DNA of 50,710 bases from Bacteroides nordii WAL 11050 = JCM 12987 (GTDB taxonomy: Bacteria > Bacteroidota > Bacteroidia > Bacteroidales > Bacteroidaceae). This document shows positions 20,157 to 29,172 of this stretch, one piece after another. The first letter of the stretch is position 1. Every line of letters begins with the position of its first letter. Below the pieces are notes generated by a model that worked only from the letters and a program-made list of their open reading frames with translations, was not told the origin of the DNA and made no database searches. Made by a program: the position numbers and the translations under genes. Location: positions 1 to 50,710 of the forward strand of contig BAJA01000039.1 of NCBI GenBank assembly GCA_000613465.1. The letters run 5' to 3'.

Positions 20157-20453
20157 TCAGAACTCCGATAACACCAGCCGGAGCTGATCAACGGTCAATT
20201 CGCCTATCTGCCTCCATAACTCCTTGCCTCTATGCAGCAAAACGAATGCCGGCACAGTTCCTATATTATAAGAATCGGCCACTGCTTTATCGGTCTCAAT
20301 ATTTACTTCAATAAGTTCAACTACTCTTTTCTCATACTCATTGATAGCCGGTTCCAGCCAATTATAATGGGGAGCCCAGTCGGCATAAAAGAAAATCAAA
20401 ACCAAGTGACTGGTTTGAGCTGCTGCCTCTAATTGTTTGGTTACATCATCCAT
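20157..20453 (-). CDS. Thioredoxin-fold protein without cysteines
   Basis: A 98-residue cytoplasmic thioredoxin-like protein. The fold pattern is retained: LVLIFFYADWAPHYNWLEPAI corresponds to the active-site strand and helix, VVELIEVNIETDKAVADSYN to the middle, and GTVPAFVLLHRGKEL contains the cis-proline. The CxxC pair is replaced (DWAPHYNW) and there is no cysteine anywhere in the protein, so it cannot act as a dithiol oxidoreductase. A chaperone or binding role is possible but not shown. It stands alone and converges with the GDPD gene. Confidence 0.75.
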   Translation of the reverse strand: MDDVTKQLEAAAQTSHLVLIFFYADWAPHYNWLEPAINEYEKRVVELIEVNIETDKAVADSYNIGTVPAFVLLHRGKELWRQIGELTVDQLRLVLSEF

Positions 20454-20913
20454 TGTTTATTGTTTTTTTATAATTATACCCCACATCAACAAAAGCAATA
20501 AGAAAAGGTTTCACTATAACTGGTTTTATAACGAATATAAGCCCGATTTATAATCACATTATTAGTACTTCACATATCGGGTGATACTAATTAAAAAATA
20601 AACGATACACCGTATACCGTTTCAAACAGACAAAAAGACAGTAATCAGCACAATATCCTTTTCATTTTGTCAATTCCAAAGTACCCTTTTTTGTACCCAA
20701 AGCACCTCAATTGATCTAAATCAAGTATTCAAGCCTCTCATATATAACGGAAGAATATGCAAAACAAAATACCCCTATAATAGTTTATTAGTATATCGCC
20801 CTTTTACATTTCAAATTACAAGCATACACACCCCTATTTAACAAGATTGAAAGATTCAACAAATTAAATAGATATTAGATATGTATTTAAGCGAAACATA
20901 AAGCAAAAAGACA
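20454..20913. other. Divergent intergenic region, no gene seen
   Basis: AT-rich spacer of about 460 bases between the thioredoxin-like gene and the dapF promoter. I see no convincing small gene, strong hairpin or repeat family member. Confidence 0.5.
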
Positions 20914-20921
20914 TATCTTTG
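20914..20921 (+). promoter_or_regulatory. -7 box of the dapF-dapL promoter
   Basis: TATCTTTG, 48 bases before the dapF ATG. Confidence 0.6.
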
Positions 20922-20969
20922 CATTGTAATAAAACAAAAGGATATATCAATTGATAAATAAAGAGCAAA

Positions 20970-21779
20970 ATGATAAAAAGAATTCAATTCACTAAAATGC
21001 ATGGAGCGGGCAATGATTATATCTATGTAGATACTACCAGATACCCAGTCACAAATCCGGAGAAGAAAGCCATTGAATGGAGTGCATACCACACGGGAAT
21101 AGGAAGCGACGGACTTGTTTTGATTGGCACTTCTGATAAAGCAGACTTCAGTATGCGCATTTTCAATGCAGACGGCTCGGAAGCAATGATGTGTGGCAAT
21201 GCAAGCCGATGTATAGGCAAATACTTATTCGAATATGGATTGACCAGCAGAACGGTCATTACTCTGGATACGCTCTCAGGCATCAAAATACTAAAACTTA
21301 ATGTAGAAAACGAAACAGTAACGGCTGTTACAGTAGATATGGGAGAACCGTCGGAGATAGGAATCATTGACTTCAGCGATACATATTCATATGTTTCTAC
21401 CAAAGTATCTATGGGAAATCCGCATCTGGTAACTTTTGTGGAGGATATTAACGGAATAGAGCTCCAAAAGATTGGTCCGGAGCTGGAAAACAACCCACTT
21501 TTCCCCGACCGTACCAACGTAGAATTTGCACAGGTATTAGACGATCATAAAATAAGAATGCGTGTGTGGGAAAGAGGTTCGGGAATTACCCAAGCCTGTG
21601 GAACAGGAGCTTGTGCCACTGCCGTAGCTGCCGTCATAAGAGGTAAAGCCGGACGAAAATCAGATATTATCATGGATGGCGGAACGCTGACCATCGAATG
21701 GGATGAGAAAACGAATCACGTGTTTATGACTGGTCCCGCAACAAAGGTTTTTGACGGAACAATAGAAACAGAAGAATAA
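20970..21779 (+). CDS. dapF: Diaminopimelate epimerase
   Basis: Converts LL- to meso-diaminopimelate, the precursor of lysine and of the peptidoglycan cross-link. 269 residues. Both catalytic cysteines are visible in their family contexts: MMCGNASRCIGKY (first half) and ITQACGTGACATA (second half), within the two pseudosymmetric domains. The N-terminus FTKMHGAGNDYIYVD is diagnostic. It lies 56 bases before dapL, with a short GA-rich run (AGAGAGAGAGAG) in the gap, forming a two-gene lysine unit with its own promoter. Confidence 0.95.
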   Translation: MIKRIQFTKMHGAGNDYIYVDTTRYPVTNPEKKAIEWSAYHTGIGSDGLVLIGTSDKADFSMRIFNADGSEAMMCGNASRCIGKYLFEYGLTSRTVITLDTLSGIKILKLNVENETVTAVTVDMGEPSEIGIIDFSDTYSYVSTKVSMGNPHLVTFVEDINGIELQKIGPELENNPLFPDRTNVEFAQVLDDHKIRMRVWERGSGITQACGTGACATAVAAVIRGKAGRKSDIIMDGGTLTIEWDEKTNHVFMTGPATKVFDGTIETEE

Positions 21780-21835
21780 AAGAGAATAAGAGAGAGAGAG
21801 AGTATATAAAACGATAAACTTAAAACAACAACAAT

Positions 21836-23068
21836 ATGGCACTTGTAAACGAACATTTCCTGAAATTACCGGGAAGTTATTTATTCTCGGATATTGCGAA
21901 AAAAGTAAATACGTTCAGGATCACACACCCGAAGCAAGACATTATCCGCCTGGGTATCGGAGATGTCACCCGTCCATTGCCTCCGGCCTGTATCGAAGCA
22001 ATGCACAAAGCCGTAGAAGAATTGGCTCATGCCGAAACCTTCCATGGATATGGTCCGGAACAGGGATACGACTTCCTTATCGAAGCCGTTATCAAGAATG
22101 ACTATGCAGCCCGGGGAATTCACTTTTCCAACTCAGAAGTATTCATCAGTGACGGAGCCAAAAGTGATACGGGAAACATCGGGGATATTCTGCGCCATGA
22201 CAACAGCGTAGGAGTTACAGACCCTATTTATCCGGTATACATAGACAGCAATGTGATGTGTGGACGCGCAGGCGTATTGGAAGAAGATAGTGGTAAATGG
22301 AGTAACGTGACGTACATGCCTTGTACAAGCGAAAACAATTTCATCCCGGAGATACCCGATAAACGTATCGACATTGTGTACCTCTGCTACCCTAACAACC
22401 CGACAGGGACAACGCTAACCAAAGCAGAACTGAAGAAATGGGTGGACTATGCACTGGCCAATGATACGCTGATATTGTTTGATGCAGCCTACGAAGCATA
22501 CATCCGGGAACCAGACGTCCCACACTCCATTTACGAAATCAAAGGAGCCAAAAAATGTGCCATTGAATTCCGAAGCTTCTCAAAGACGGCAGGCTTCACC
22601 GGAGTACGTTGCGGATATACCGTAGTGCCCAAAGAACTGACGGCAGCCACACTCGGAGGAGACCGTATCCCTCTGAACCGCCTATGGAATCGCCGGCAAT
22701 GTACAAAATTCAACGGTACCTCTTATATCACCCAACGGGCTGCTGAAGCGATTTACACCCCGGAAGGAAAAAAGCAGATACAAGAGACCATAGATTATTA
22801 TATGACCAATGCCCATATCATGAAAGAGGGACTTGAAAGCACCGGACTAAAAGTTTACGGAGGGGTAAATGCTCCCTATCTTTGGGTTAAAACCCCGAAC
22901 GGAGCAAGTTCATGGAAGTTCTTCGACCAGCTGCTCTACGAAGCCAACGTAGTAGGTACACCGGGTATAGGCTTTGGCCCAAGCGGAGAAGGATATATCC
23001 GCCTCACAGCATTTGGTGAACGCAATGATTGTATCGAAGCTATGAGAAGAATAAAAAACTGGCTGTAA
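21836..23068 (+). CDS. dapL: LL-diaminopimelate aminotransferase
   Basis: A PLP-dependent class I/II aminotransferase that makes LL-diaminopimelate directly from tetrahydrodipicolinate and glutamate, bypassing the succinylase route. 410 residues, the usual DapL length. Family motifs are YLFSDIAKKVNTF at the N-terminus, RLGIGDVTRPLP, YPNNPTGTTLT, and the PLP lysine in FRSFSKTAGFTGVRCGY. The glutamate it uses links it to the neighbouring gltBD and glnA. Cotranscribed with dapF, whose substrate it makes. Confidence 0.95.
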   Translation: MALVNEHFLKLPGSYLFSDIAKKVNTFRITHPKQDIIRLGIGDVTRPLPPACIEAMHKAVEELAHAETFHGYGPEQGYDFLIEAVIKNDYAARGIHFSNSEVFISDGAKSDTGNIGDILRHDNSVGVTDPIYPVYIDSNVMCGRAGVLEEDSGKWSNVTYMPCTSENNFIPEIPDKRIDIVYLCYPNNPTGTTLTKAELKKWVDYALANDTLILFDAAYEAYIREPDVPHSIYEIKGAKKCAIEFRSFSKTAGFTGVRCGYTVVPKELTAATLGGDRIPLNRLWNRRQCTKFNGTSYITQRAAEAIYTPEGKKQIQETIDYYMTNAHIMKEGLESTGLKVYGGVNAPYLWVKTPNGASSWKFFDQLLYEANVVGTPGIGFGPSGEGYIRLTAFGERNDCIEAMRRIKNWL

Positions 23069-23284
23069 AGTCATTGAAAATTAGAAATTAAAACAATCCC
23101 CCACCGCTTTTTTTCTATGGTACACGGATAAGACGGATGACGACAGATCTGATTTTATTTCTCTCTGATTCCCTCAACTACTGATTCGCATGATTTTTTA
23201 ATTTACAAAGATAATAATAGCGCGCTACTATATAACAGTTGGACCGTACATCCACAATTTTTCTAATTTAAAGGTAAAAAGACG

Positions 23285-23998
23285 ATGAAAACGACGATTA
23301 ACAAAAAATTAGGGGGAGTAGCAGTAGCGATAGTTGGAATACTCATTCCAACAACTACAATGGCACAAGACAAATTTGAGGTTTCACTGGGAGCCGACAT
23401 AGTAAGCAAATACGTATGGCGTGGTTTCGACCAAGGCTCCGGTGCCTCTGTTCAACCTTCTTTAGGGCTGGCCTATAAAGGAGTATCACTGTCGGCATGG
23501 GAAAGCACCAGCATCACAGATCTCGAACCAAAAGAATTCGACATCACATTAGGTTACAGCATTGGTGGATTGGGTATTACAGTGACAGACTACTGGTGGT
23601 CCGGCGAAAGCGGTAAATATGGCTATTATAAAGACAGCCATTATTTTGAAGGTGCATTGAGTTACCATTTCGGAGAAAAAGTACCGCTGACTCTGTCCGT
23701 AGCAACCATGTTTGCCGGAGCAGATAAGAACCCGGAGGACAACCAGAACTTCTCCACTTACTTCAATGCCTCGTATGATATCGCCTGTCCGGGAGACATC
23801 ACATTGACTCCCTCCATCGGTGTATCAACTAAATCTTATTTATACACAGGTGAGAAGATCAGCGGCCTCACGGATATCTCGCTGAAGGCAGCCAGATCAA
23901 TCAAAGTAACAGATAGTTTTTCTATCCCAATCTTTGTACAGGCCACCGTATCACCCGCTATGGACAAGACATATCTGGTGTTCGGCATGAGTTTCTAA
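23285..23998 (+). CDS. Outer-membrane beta-barrel protein (TorF-like putative porin)
   Basis: 237 residues with a signal peptide (LGGVAVAIVGILIPTTTMAQ) followed by alternating beta-strand sequence typical of small outer-membrane barrels: SLGADIVSKYVWRGFDQG, PSLGLAYKGVSLSAWES, DITLGYSIGGLGITVTDYWW, and a C-terminal strand ending in phenylalanine (LVFGMSF). The opening resembles the TorF family. It lies 34 bases before the PII gene and is probably in the same operon as amtB and glnA, which suggests it lets nitrogenous solutes through the outer membrane; this is inference from position. Confidence 0.75.
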   Translation: MKTTINKKLGGVAVAIVGILIPTTTMAQDKFEVSLGADIVSKYVWRGFDQGSGASVQPSLGLAYKGVSLSAWESTSITDLEPKEFDITLGYSIGGLGITVTDYWWSGESGKYGYYKDSHYFEGALSYHFGEKVPLTLSVATMFAGADKNPEDNQNFSTYFNASYDIACPGDITLTPSIGVSTKSYLYTGEKISGLTDISLKAARSIKVTDSFSIPIFVQATVSPAMDKTYLVFGMSF

Positions 23999-24032
23999 AA
24001 GAAATACAAAACACACTAATTCAAGAAGGTAT

Positions 24033-24389
24033 ATGAAAAAGATTGAAGCTATTATCCGTAAAACCAAATTCGAGGAAGTGAAAGATGCGCTTCTGGATGC
24101 AGACATTGAGTGGTTCTCCTACTATGACGTAAGAGGTATAGGCAAAGCACGCCAGGGACGTATTTACCGTGGTGTGGTATATGACACAAGCTCTATTGAG
24201 CGAATTCTTATTTCGATTGTAGTACGTGACAAGAATGCAGAAAAGACCGTTCAGGCGATTGTCAGATCAGCACAAACCGGAGAGATCGGAGACGGACGTA
24301 TTTTTGTTATTCCGATAGAAGATGCTATCCGCATCCGCACAGGAGAGCGAGGCGACATTGCTCTCTATAATGCCGAACAGGAACGATAG
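24033..24389 (+). CDS. glnB: P-II family nitrogen regulator
   Basis: A 118-residue PII signal protein that reads 2-oxoglutarate and ADP/ATP and gates AmtB or other targets. The PII pattern is complete: MKKIEAIIRKTKFEEVKDAL, the T-loop region RGIGKARQGRIYRGVVYD with a tyrosine at the classical modification position (RIYRG), and the C-terminal GDGRIFVIPIEDAIRIRTGERG. It lies directly upstream of the ammonium channel, which favours a GlnK-type role. Whether the tyrosine is modified in this phylum is not visible here. Confidence 0.93.
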   Translation: MKKIEAIIRKTKFEEVKDALLDADIEWFSYYDVRGIGKARQGRIYRGVVYDTSSIERILISIVVRDKNAEKTVQAIVRSAQTGEIGDGRIFVIPIEDAIRIRTGERGDIALYNAEQER

Positions 24390-24463
24390 CACAGCGTGAC
24401 CGGATTCCTGATACGGACCATTAGAAAATAAAGAAAGTAGTACAATTCAAAGACATCAAAATT

Positions 24464-25906
24464 ATGGATACATATAGAAAGCACAGCATTACAAAGCTGT
24501 GGTTGGCCAGTGCTATGCTTTTTGCACTGTGCTTCGCAACAGAAACACTCGCTCAGGATAGAACCCTTGTAAACGCTACAACAGTAACAACTGCCGTAAC
24601 GGAAACAATCACTACGGCAACAGAAACTCCGGTTACGGAAACTGCACCGGATACAATAGGAGAATTGGCTAACGGACTGAACACCGTATGGATGTTATTG
24701 GCGGCAATGCTGGTATTCTTCATGCAACCGGGGTTTGCACTGGTAGAAGCCGGATTCACAAGGGTAAAGAACACCGCCAATATTCTAATGAAGAACTTTG
24801 TCGATTTCATGTTCGGTTCGTTACTCTACTGGTTCATCGGTTTCGGACTGATGTTCGGTGCAGGTGGATTCATCGGTATGCCCCACTTCTTCAACTTGTC
24901 GTTCTATGAAGGTGGCGGACTCCCTTCAGAGGGTTTTCTGATATTCCAGACTGTATTTTGTGCCACAGCAGCCACCATTGTCTCAGGGGCTATGGCCGAG
25001 CGTACTAAATTCTCTATGTACATCGTTTATACCATCTGCATCAGTGTATTGATCTATCCCATTTCAGGACACTGGACCTGGGGAGGAGGTTGGCTCATGA
25101 ACGGCGAAGAGGGCTCATTTATGATGAACCTGTTCGGCACAACTTTCCATGACTTTGCCGGTTCAACCGTAGTTCACTCCGTCGGAGGCTGGATAGCATT
25201 GGTAGGTGCAGCTATTCTCGGTCCGCGCATTGGTAAATACGGAAAAGACGGGAAGTCAAAAGCCATTCCGGGACACAACCTGACGATTGCAGCATTGGGC
25301 GTATTTGTCCTGTGGTTCGGTTGGTTCGGTTTTAACCCCGGTTCTCAATTGGCGGCAGCTTCTACCCCCGATCAGATAGCAATTTCCCATGTGTTTCTTA
25401 CTACGAATCTGGCAGCTTGTGCCGGTGGTTTCTTCGCCCTCGCAGTGAGCTGGTGGAAATACGGGAAACCCTCTTTATCACTTACACTGAACGGTATCCT
25501 TGCCGGATTGGTAGGTATCACAGCCGGATGTGATTGTGTATCGGCAGCAGGAGCTGTACTGATTGGTGCCATCTGTGGGGTTGTAATGATATTCTCGGTA
25601 GACTTCATCGACAAAGTGCTGAAAATAGACGACCCCGTAGGTGCAAGCTCCGTACATGGTGTTTGTGGTTTCTTAGGCACACTGCTCACCGGATTGTTCT
25701 CTACAAGCGAAGGAGTATTCTATACAGGTACTTTCGGATTCTTTGGAGCACAGGTATTTGGAGCAGTCATAGTAGGTTGTTGGGCAGCCGGCATGGGTTT
25801 TGTTATCTTCAAGCTGCTCGATAAAGTTCACGGATTACGTGTTCCGGCACGCATCGAAGAAGAAGGTCTCGACATTTACGAGCACGGAGAATCAGCATAT
25901 AACTAA
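24464..25906 (+). CDS. amtB: Ammonium transporter
   Basis: A 480-residue Amt/Rh channel. A signal peptide (cleavage near ETLAQD) is followed by a Thr-rich linker (residues about 32-66), then the channel domain starting NTVWMLLAAMLVFFMQPGFALVEAGF. The pore features are present: GHWTWGGGWL, DFAGSTVVHSVGGW with the first pore histidine, GWFGFNPGSQLA, and GASSVHGVCGFLGTLL with the second. It lies between the PII gene and glnA, so uptake is coupled to assimilation. The long Thr-rich linker after the signal peptide is its only odd feature. Confidence 0.95.
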   Translation: MDTYRKHSITKLWLASAMLFALCFATETLAQDRTLVNATTVTTAVTETITTATETPVTETAPDTIGELANGLNTVWMLLAAMLVFFMQPGFALVEAGFTRVKNTANILMKNFVDFMFGSLLYWFIGFGLMFGAGGFIGMPHFFNLSFYEGGGLPSEGFLIFQTVFCATAATIVSGAMAERTKFSMYIVYTICISVLIYPISGHWTWGGGWLMNGEEGSFMMNLFGTTFHDFAGSTVVHSVGGWIALVGAAILGPRIGKYGKDGKSKAIPGHNLTIAALGVFVLWFGWFGFNPGSQLAAASTPDQIAISHVFLTTNLAACAGGFFALAVSWWKYGKPSLSLTLNGILAGLVGITAGCDCVSAAGAVLIGAICGVVMIFSVDFIDKVLKIDDPVGASSVHGVCGFLGTLLTGLFSTSEGVFYTGTFGFFGAQVFGAVIVGCWAAGMGFVIFKLLDKVHGLRVPARIEEEGLDIYEHGESAYN

Positions 25907-25942
25907 TCTATCATAATTCCATCAATCATAAATCAAAAGATT

Positions 25943-28132
25943 ATGTCAAAACTAAGATTCAGAGTAGTAGAAACAGCTTTCAAGAAAAAAGCGGTAGAAG
26001 TGGTTCCTCCTTCGGAACGGCCTTCGGAGTACTTTGCAAAGTACGTATTCAACAAAGAAAAGATGTTCAGATACCTGTCAAGCAAGGTATACAACAAATT
26101 GATTGACGTTATTGACAATGGTGCTCCACTGGATCGCAGCATAGCCGATGAAGTAGCTGCCGGAATGAAAAAGTGGGCCAGCGAAATGGGAGTCACTCAC
26201 TATACCCACTGGTTTGCTCCACTGAACGAAGGTACTGCCGAAAAACATGATGCCTTTATTGAACACGATGGCAAAGGAGGTGTAATGGAAGAATTCTCCG
26301 GCAAGTTACTTGTTCAACAGGAGCCGGATGCCTCATCCTTCCCAAACGGAGGAATCCGCAATACCTTCGAAGCGCGTGGATACTCAGCCTGGGACCCTTC
26401 CTCACCTGCATTTATTGTAGATGATACATTGTGCATCCCAACTGTATTCATAGCGTATACAGGCGAAGCACTCGACTATAAAGCTCCGTTGCTAAAAGCC
26501 CTGAGAGCCGTAGATAAAGCAGCTGTCGATGTATGCCGTTATTTCAACCCGGAGGTAAAGAAGGTAATCGCCTATCTGGGATGGGAACAGGAATATTTCC
26601 TGGTAGACGAAGGTCTTTATGCCGCCCGCCCCGATTTGCTGATGACAGGACGTACACTCATGGGGCATGACAGTGCTAAGAATCAGCAGCTGGAAGATCA
26701 CTACTTCGGTGCCATTCCTACCCGTGTAGCAGCTTTTATGAAAGATCTCGAAATAGAAGCGCTTAAATTGGGTATCCCTGTAAAAACACGCCACAACGAA
26801 GTAGCACCCAACCAGTTTGAACTGGCTCCTATCTTTGAAGAATGCAATCTGGCAAATGACCACAACCTGCTCATCATGTCATTAATGCGCAAAATAAGCC
26901 GCCGCCACGGTTTCCGGGTATTATTACACGAAAAGCCATTCAAGGGAGTAAATGGTAGCGGCAAACACAACAACTGGTCATTAGGTACAGACACCGGCAT
27001 TCTGTTAATGGCTCCGGGCAAGACTCCGGAAGACAACCTGCGCTTTGTGACATTCGTTGTGAATACACTAATGGCTGTTTACCACCACAACGGCTTACTG
27101 AAAGCATCTATCTCAAGCGCCACAAATGCCCATCGGTTAGGAGCCAACGAAGCACCTCCCGCCATCATTTCTTCTTTCCTGGGCAAACAATTGTCTCAGG
27201 TACTGGAACACATCGAAGAGAGCACCAAAGATGATCTGGTAAGTCTCAGTGGCAAACAAGGAATGAAACTTGACATTCCGCAGATCCCGGAATTACTGAT
27301 TGACAATACAGACCGTAACCGTACCTCACCTTTCGCCTTCACCGGAAACCGTTTTGAGTTTCGTGCCGTTGGCTCGGAAGCCAATTGTGCCAGTGCCATG
27401 ATTGCCCTGAACTCTGCCATTGCCGCTCAATTGAAGATGTTCAAAAAAGATGTAGATACACTGATAGAAAAAGGCGAGCCCAAAGTTTCGGCCATCCTGG
27501 AAGTAATTCGTAAATACATCAAAGAGTGTAAAGCCATCCACTTTGACGGCAACGGATACAGTGACGAGTGGAAAGAAGAGGCTAAAAAAAGAGGATTGGA
27601 CTGTGAAACCAGCGTTCCATTAATCTTCGACAACTATCTGAAACCGGAGACCATTGCCATGTTTGAAGCCACAGGCGTAATGACAAAGAAAGAGCTGGAA
27701 GCCCGGAATGAAGTGAAATGGGAAACCTATACCAAGAAAATCCAGATTGAAGCCCGTGTCTTGGGTGACCTGGCAATGAACCACATTATTCCGGTTGCAA
27801 CGCAGTATCAAACGGATCTGATTGATAATGTGTATAAGATGCGCGCCCTCTTCCCGGAAGAGAAAGCTGCCAGACTATCTGCTAAAAATCTGGAACTGAT
27901 CGAAGAAATAGCAGATCGTACGGCCTTCATAAAAGAACATGTAGATGCCATGATCGAAGCTCGTAAAGTGGCAAACAAGATTGAAAGCGAACGCGAAAAA
28001 GCCATCGCTTATCATGATACCATAGTACCGGCACTGGAAGAGATACGTTACCACATAGACAAACTGGAACTCATCGTTGACAACCAAATGTGGACGCTAC
28101 CCAAATACCGGGAATTATTATTCATTAGATAG
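25943..28132 (+). CDS. glnA: Glutamine synthetase type III
   Basis: ATP-dependent formation of glutamine from glutamate and ammonium. At 729 residues it is the large GSIII (GlnN) form common in Bacteroides. Visible motifs are THWFAPLNEGTAEKHDAFIE, YLGWEQEYFLVD (metal-binding glutamates), TRHNEVAPNQFELAPIFEE, HEKPFKGVNGSGKHNNWS, and NRTSPFAFTGNRFEFRAVGS. A C-terminal helical extension (residues about 600-729) is characteristic of type III. Last gene of the OMP-PII-amtB-glnA run, ending at a repeat element and a terminator. No frameshift. Confidence 0.96.
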   Translation: MSKLRFRVVETAFKKKAVEVVPPSERPSEYFAKYVFNKEKMFRYLSSKVYNKLIDVIDNGAPLDRSIADEVAAGMKKWASEMGVTHYTHWFAPLNEGTAEKHDAFIEHDGKGGVMEEFSGKLLVQQEPDASSFPNGGIRNTFEARGYSAWDPSSPAFIVDDTLCIPTVFIAYTGEALDYKAPLLKALRAVDKAAVDVCRYFNPEVKKVIAYLGWEQEYFLVDEGLYAARPDLLMTGRTLMGHDSAKNQQLEDHYFGAIPTRVAAFMKDLEIEALKLGIPVKTRHNEVAPNQFELAPIFEECNLANDHNLLIMSLMRKISRRHGFRVLLHEKPFKGVNGSGKHNNWSLGTDTGILLMAPGKTPEDNLRFVTFVVNTLMAVYHHNGLLKASISSATNAHRLGANEAPPAIISSFLGKQLSQVLEHIEESTKDDLVSLSGKQGMKLDIPQIPELLIDNTDRNRTSPFAFTGNRFEFRAVGSEANCASAMIALNSAIAAQLKMFKKDVDTLIEKGEPKVSAILEVIRKYIKECKAIHFDGNGYSDEWKEEAKKRGLDCETSVPLIFDNYLKPETIAMFEATGVMTKKELEARNEVKWETYTKKIQIEARVLGDLAMNHIIPVATQYQTDLIDNVYKMRALFPEEKAARLSAKNLELIEEIADRTAFIKEHVDAMIEARKVANKIESEREKAIAYHDTIVPALEEIRYHIDKLELIVDNQMWTLPKYRELLFIR

Positions 28133-28227
28133 TGAATAGTGATTAGCGATGAGCGATGAGTGATGAGTGCCATGCGGCATATAAGTACAGTATTAATCAC
28201 TATTCACTAACCACTAATCACTATTCA
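28131..28227. repeat. Family A inverted-repeat element downstream of glnA
   Basis: A left arm of GTGATTAGCGATGAGCG units, a core at 28170-28190 beginning CCATGCGG and ending GTACAG, and a right arm of CACTATTCACTAACCAC units. The glnA stop codon touches the left arm. Confidence 0.8.
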
Positions 28228-28261
28228 AACTATTTCTTTTGTTGGTTGTTTTAAGTTTGCA

Positions 28262-28300
28262 GGGGAGGATTGCCGTGAGGCAGGCCTCTTCTTTTTTTTT
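28262..28300 (+). terminator. Terminator of the glnA operon
   Basis: A GC-rich interrupted hairpin (GAGG and GCC pairing with GGC and CCTC around a GTGA loop) is followed by a run of nine T. Confidence 0.7.
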
Positions 28301-28865
28301 ACTCTATTATCTTCGCATCCTCAATATCGTCTGATACCGGCTTTCTGGGTTTATTGCGTGTAAACTTAAACCAGTTCACCAATTCAGATATCGCATATAT
28401 AAGACTACTTACTCCGATAATCATAAATGCCGTATTGCGTGCTCCCGTCGGATTGAAAAGAGCCACAATGCCTGCCAGCAAGATAAGAGAGGGTACCACA
28501 TAAAACGCACCGGGAACTACCGTCCAGCGGCGAGCCATTGAAAGCGAAGCTATCTGCTGCACACCTCCTAATATAAGGATAAAGCCAAGCAGGAACATCA
28601 ATACATCGGCAAAGAATCCCGGCATTACCACCAACCAGAGACCGAAAAGCAAACTACCCGTTCCTTCAATCGGAAAACGACGCGAAACACCTTGCTCTGG
28701 TTTAGCTGCAAAATAACTGATAATAGAAATAAAACCGGGAATCAGGAATAACACACCAAGAGTAATAACAAGATACTGTACCGCAGCATCCGGCCAAAGC
28801 ACAAGTACCAGACCAATAATCAATGCACAGACAGTACGGATAAGGGAATAATTCATTGTTTTCAT
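28299..28865 (-). CDS. HdeD/DUF308-family membrane protein
   Basis: 188 residues with about six predicted membrane segments, including TVCALIIGLVLVLWP, YLVITLGVLFLIPGFISIISYF, FGLWLVVMPGFFADVLMFLLGFILI, VPSLILLAGIVALF and TAFMIIGVSSLIYAISELV. The paired-helix repeats and the GxxxxxLLGFILILGG pattern fit the HdeD family of inner-membrane proteins. The C-terminus is charged and cytoplasmic (RKPVSDDIEDAKIIE). Function is not established for this branch. It stands alone with a weak -7 box (TATATTCG, 28909-28916, minus strand). Confidence 0.8.
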   Translation of the reverse strand: MKTMNYSLIRTVCALIIGLVLVLWPDAAVQYLVITLGVLFLIPGFISIISYFAAKPEQGVSRRFPIEGTGSLLFGLWLVVMPGFFADVLMFLLGFILILGGVQQIASLSMARRWTVVPGAFYVVPSLILLAGIVALFNPTGARNTAFMIIGVSSLIYAISELVNWFKFTRNKPRKPVSDDIEDAKIIE

Positions 28866-29003
28866 ATTTTTCTATATATTTTTAACGGGATACAACCCAA
28901 TCTTTTTGCGAATATAGGTGTTTCAGTTTACATATTAAAACAACAAACCAGTTTTGTAATAAGTTCATAGCAGAAATGTAACTTTTCTTACATCCTGCTT
29001 CCG

Positions 29004-29011
29004 TACTTTTG
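29004..29011 (+). promoter_or_regulatory. Orphan -7 box pointing into a hairpin
   Basis: TACTTTTG on the plus strand with no plus-strand gene downstream. A transcript from it would begin near 29018 and run into the inverted repeat at 29050-29136. Confidence 0.35.
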
Positions 29012-29049
29012 CAACGATAAATTTATAGACACTAAAGAGCCACCCTAAG

Positions 29050-29136
29050 TTATGACAAAGTGTACTAAGATAATAGGGCTTCATTGCCTTGCGCGAACAA
29101 TGAAGCCCTATTATGTTGTAACTTTGTTATATAACA
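29050..29136. repeat. Nested inverted repeat with a perfect 17-bp inner stem
   Basis: Inner arms 29071-29087 and 29099-29115 (ATAATAGGGCTTCATTG and its reverse complement) are perfectly complementary around an 11-base loop. Outer arms GTTATGACAAAGT (29050-29062) and 29122-29136 pair imperfectly. It may be the terminator of the minus-strand alcohol dehydrogenase, a small RNA, or a palindromic element. There is no strong T-run on either side. Confidence 0.65.
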
Positions 29137-29172
29137 AAACGATTGTTTTAAAACATTGATAAGTACTACCTC

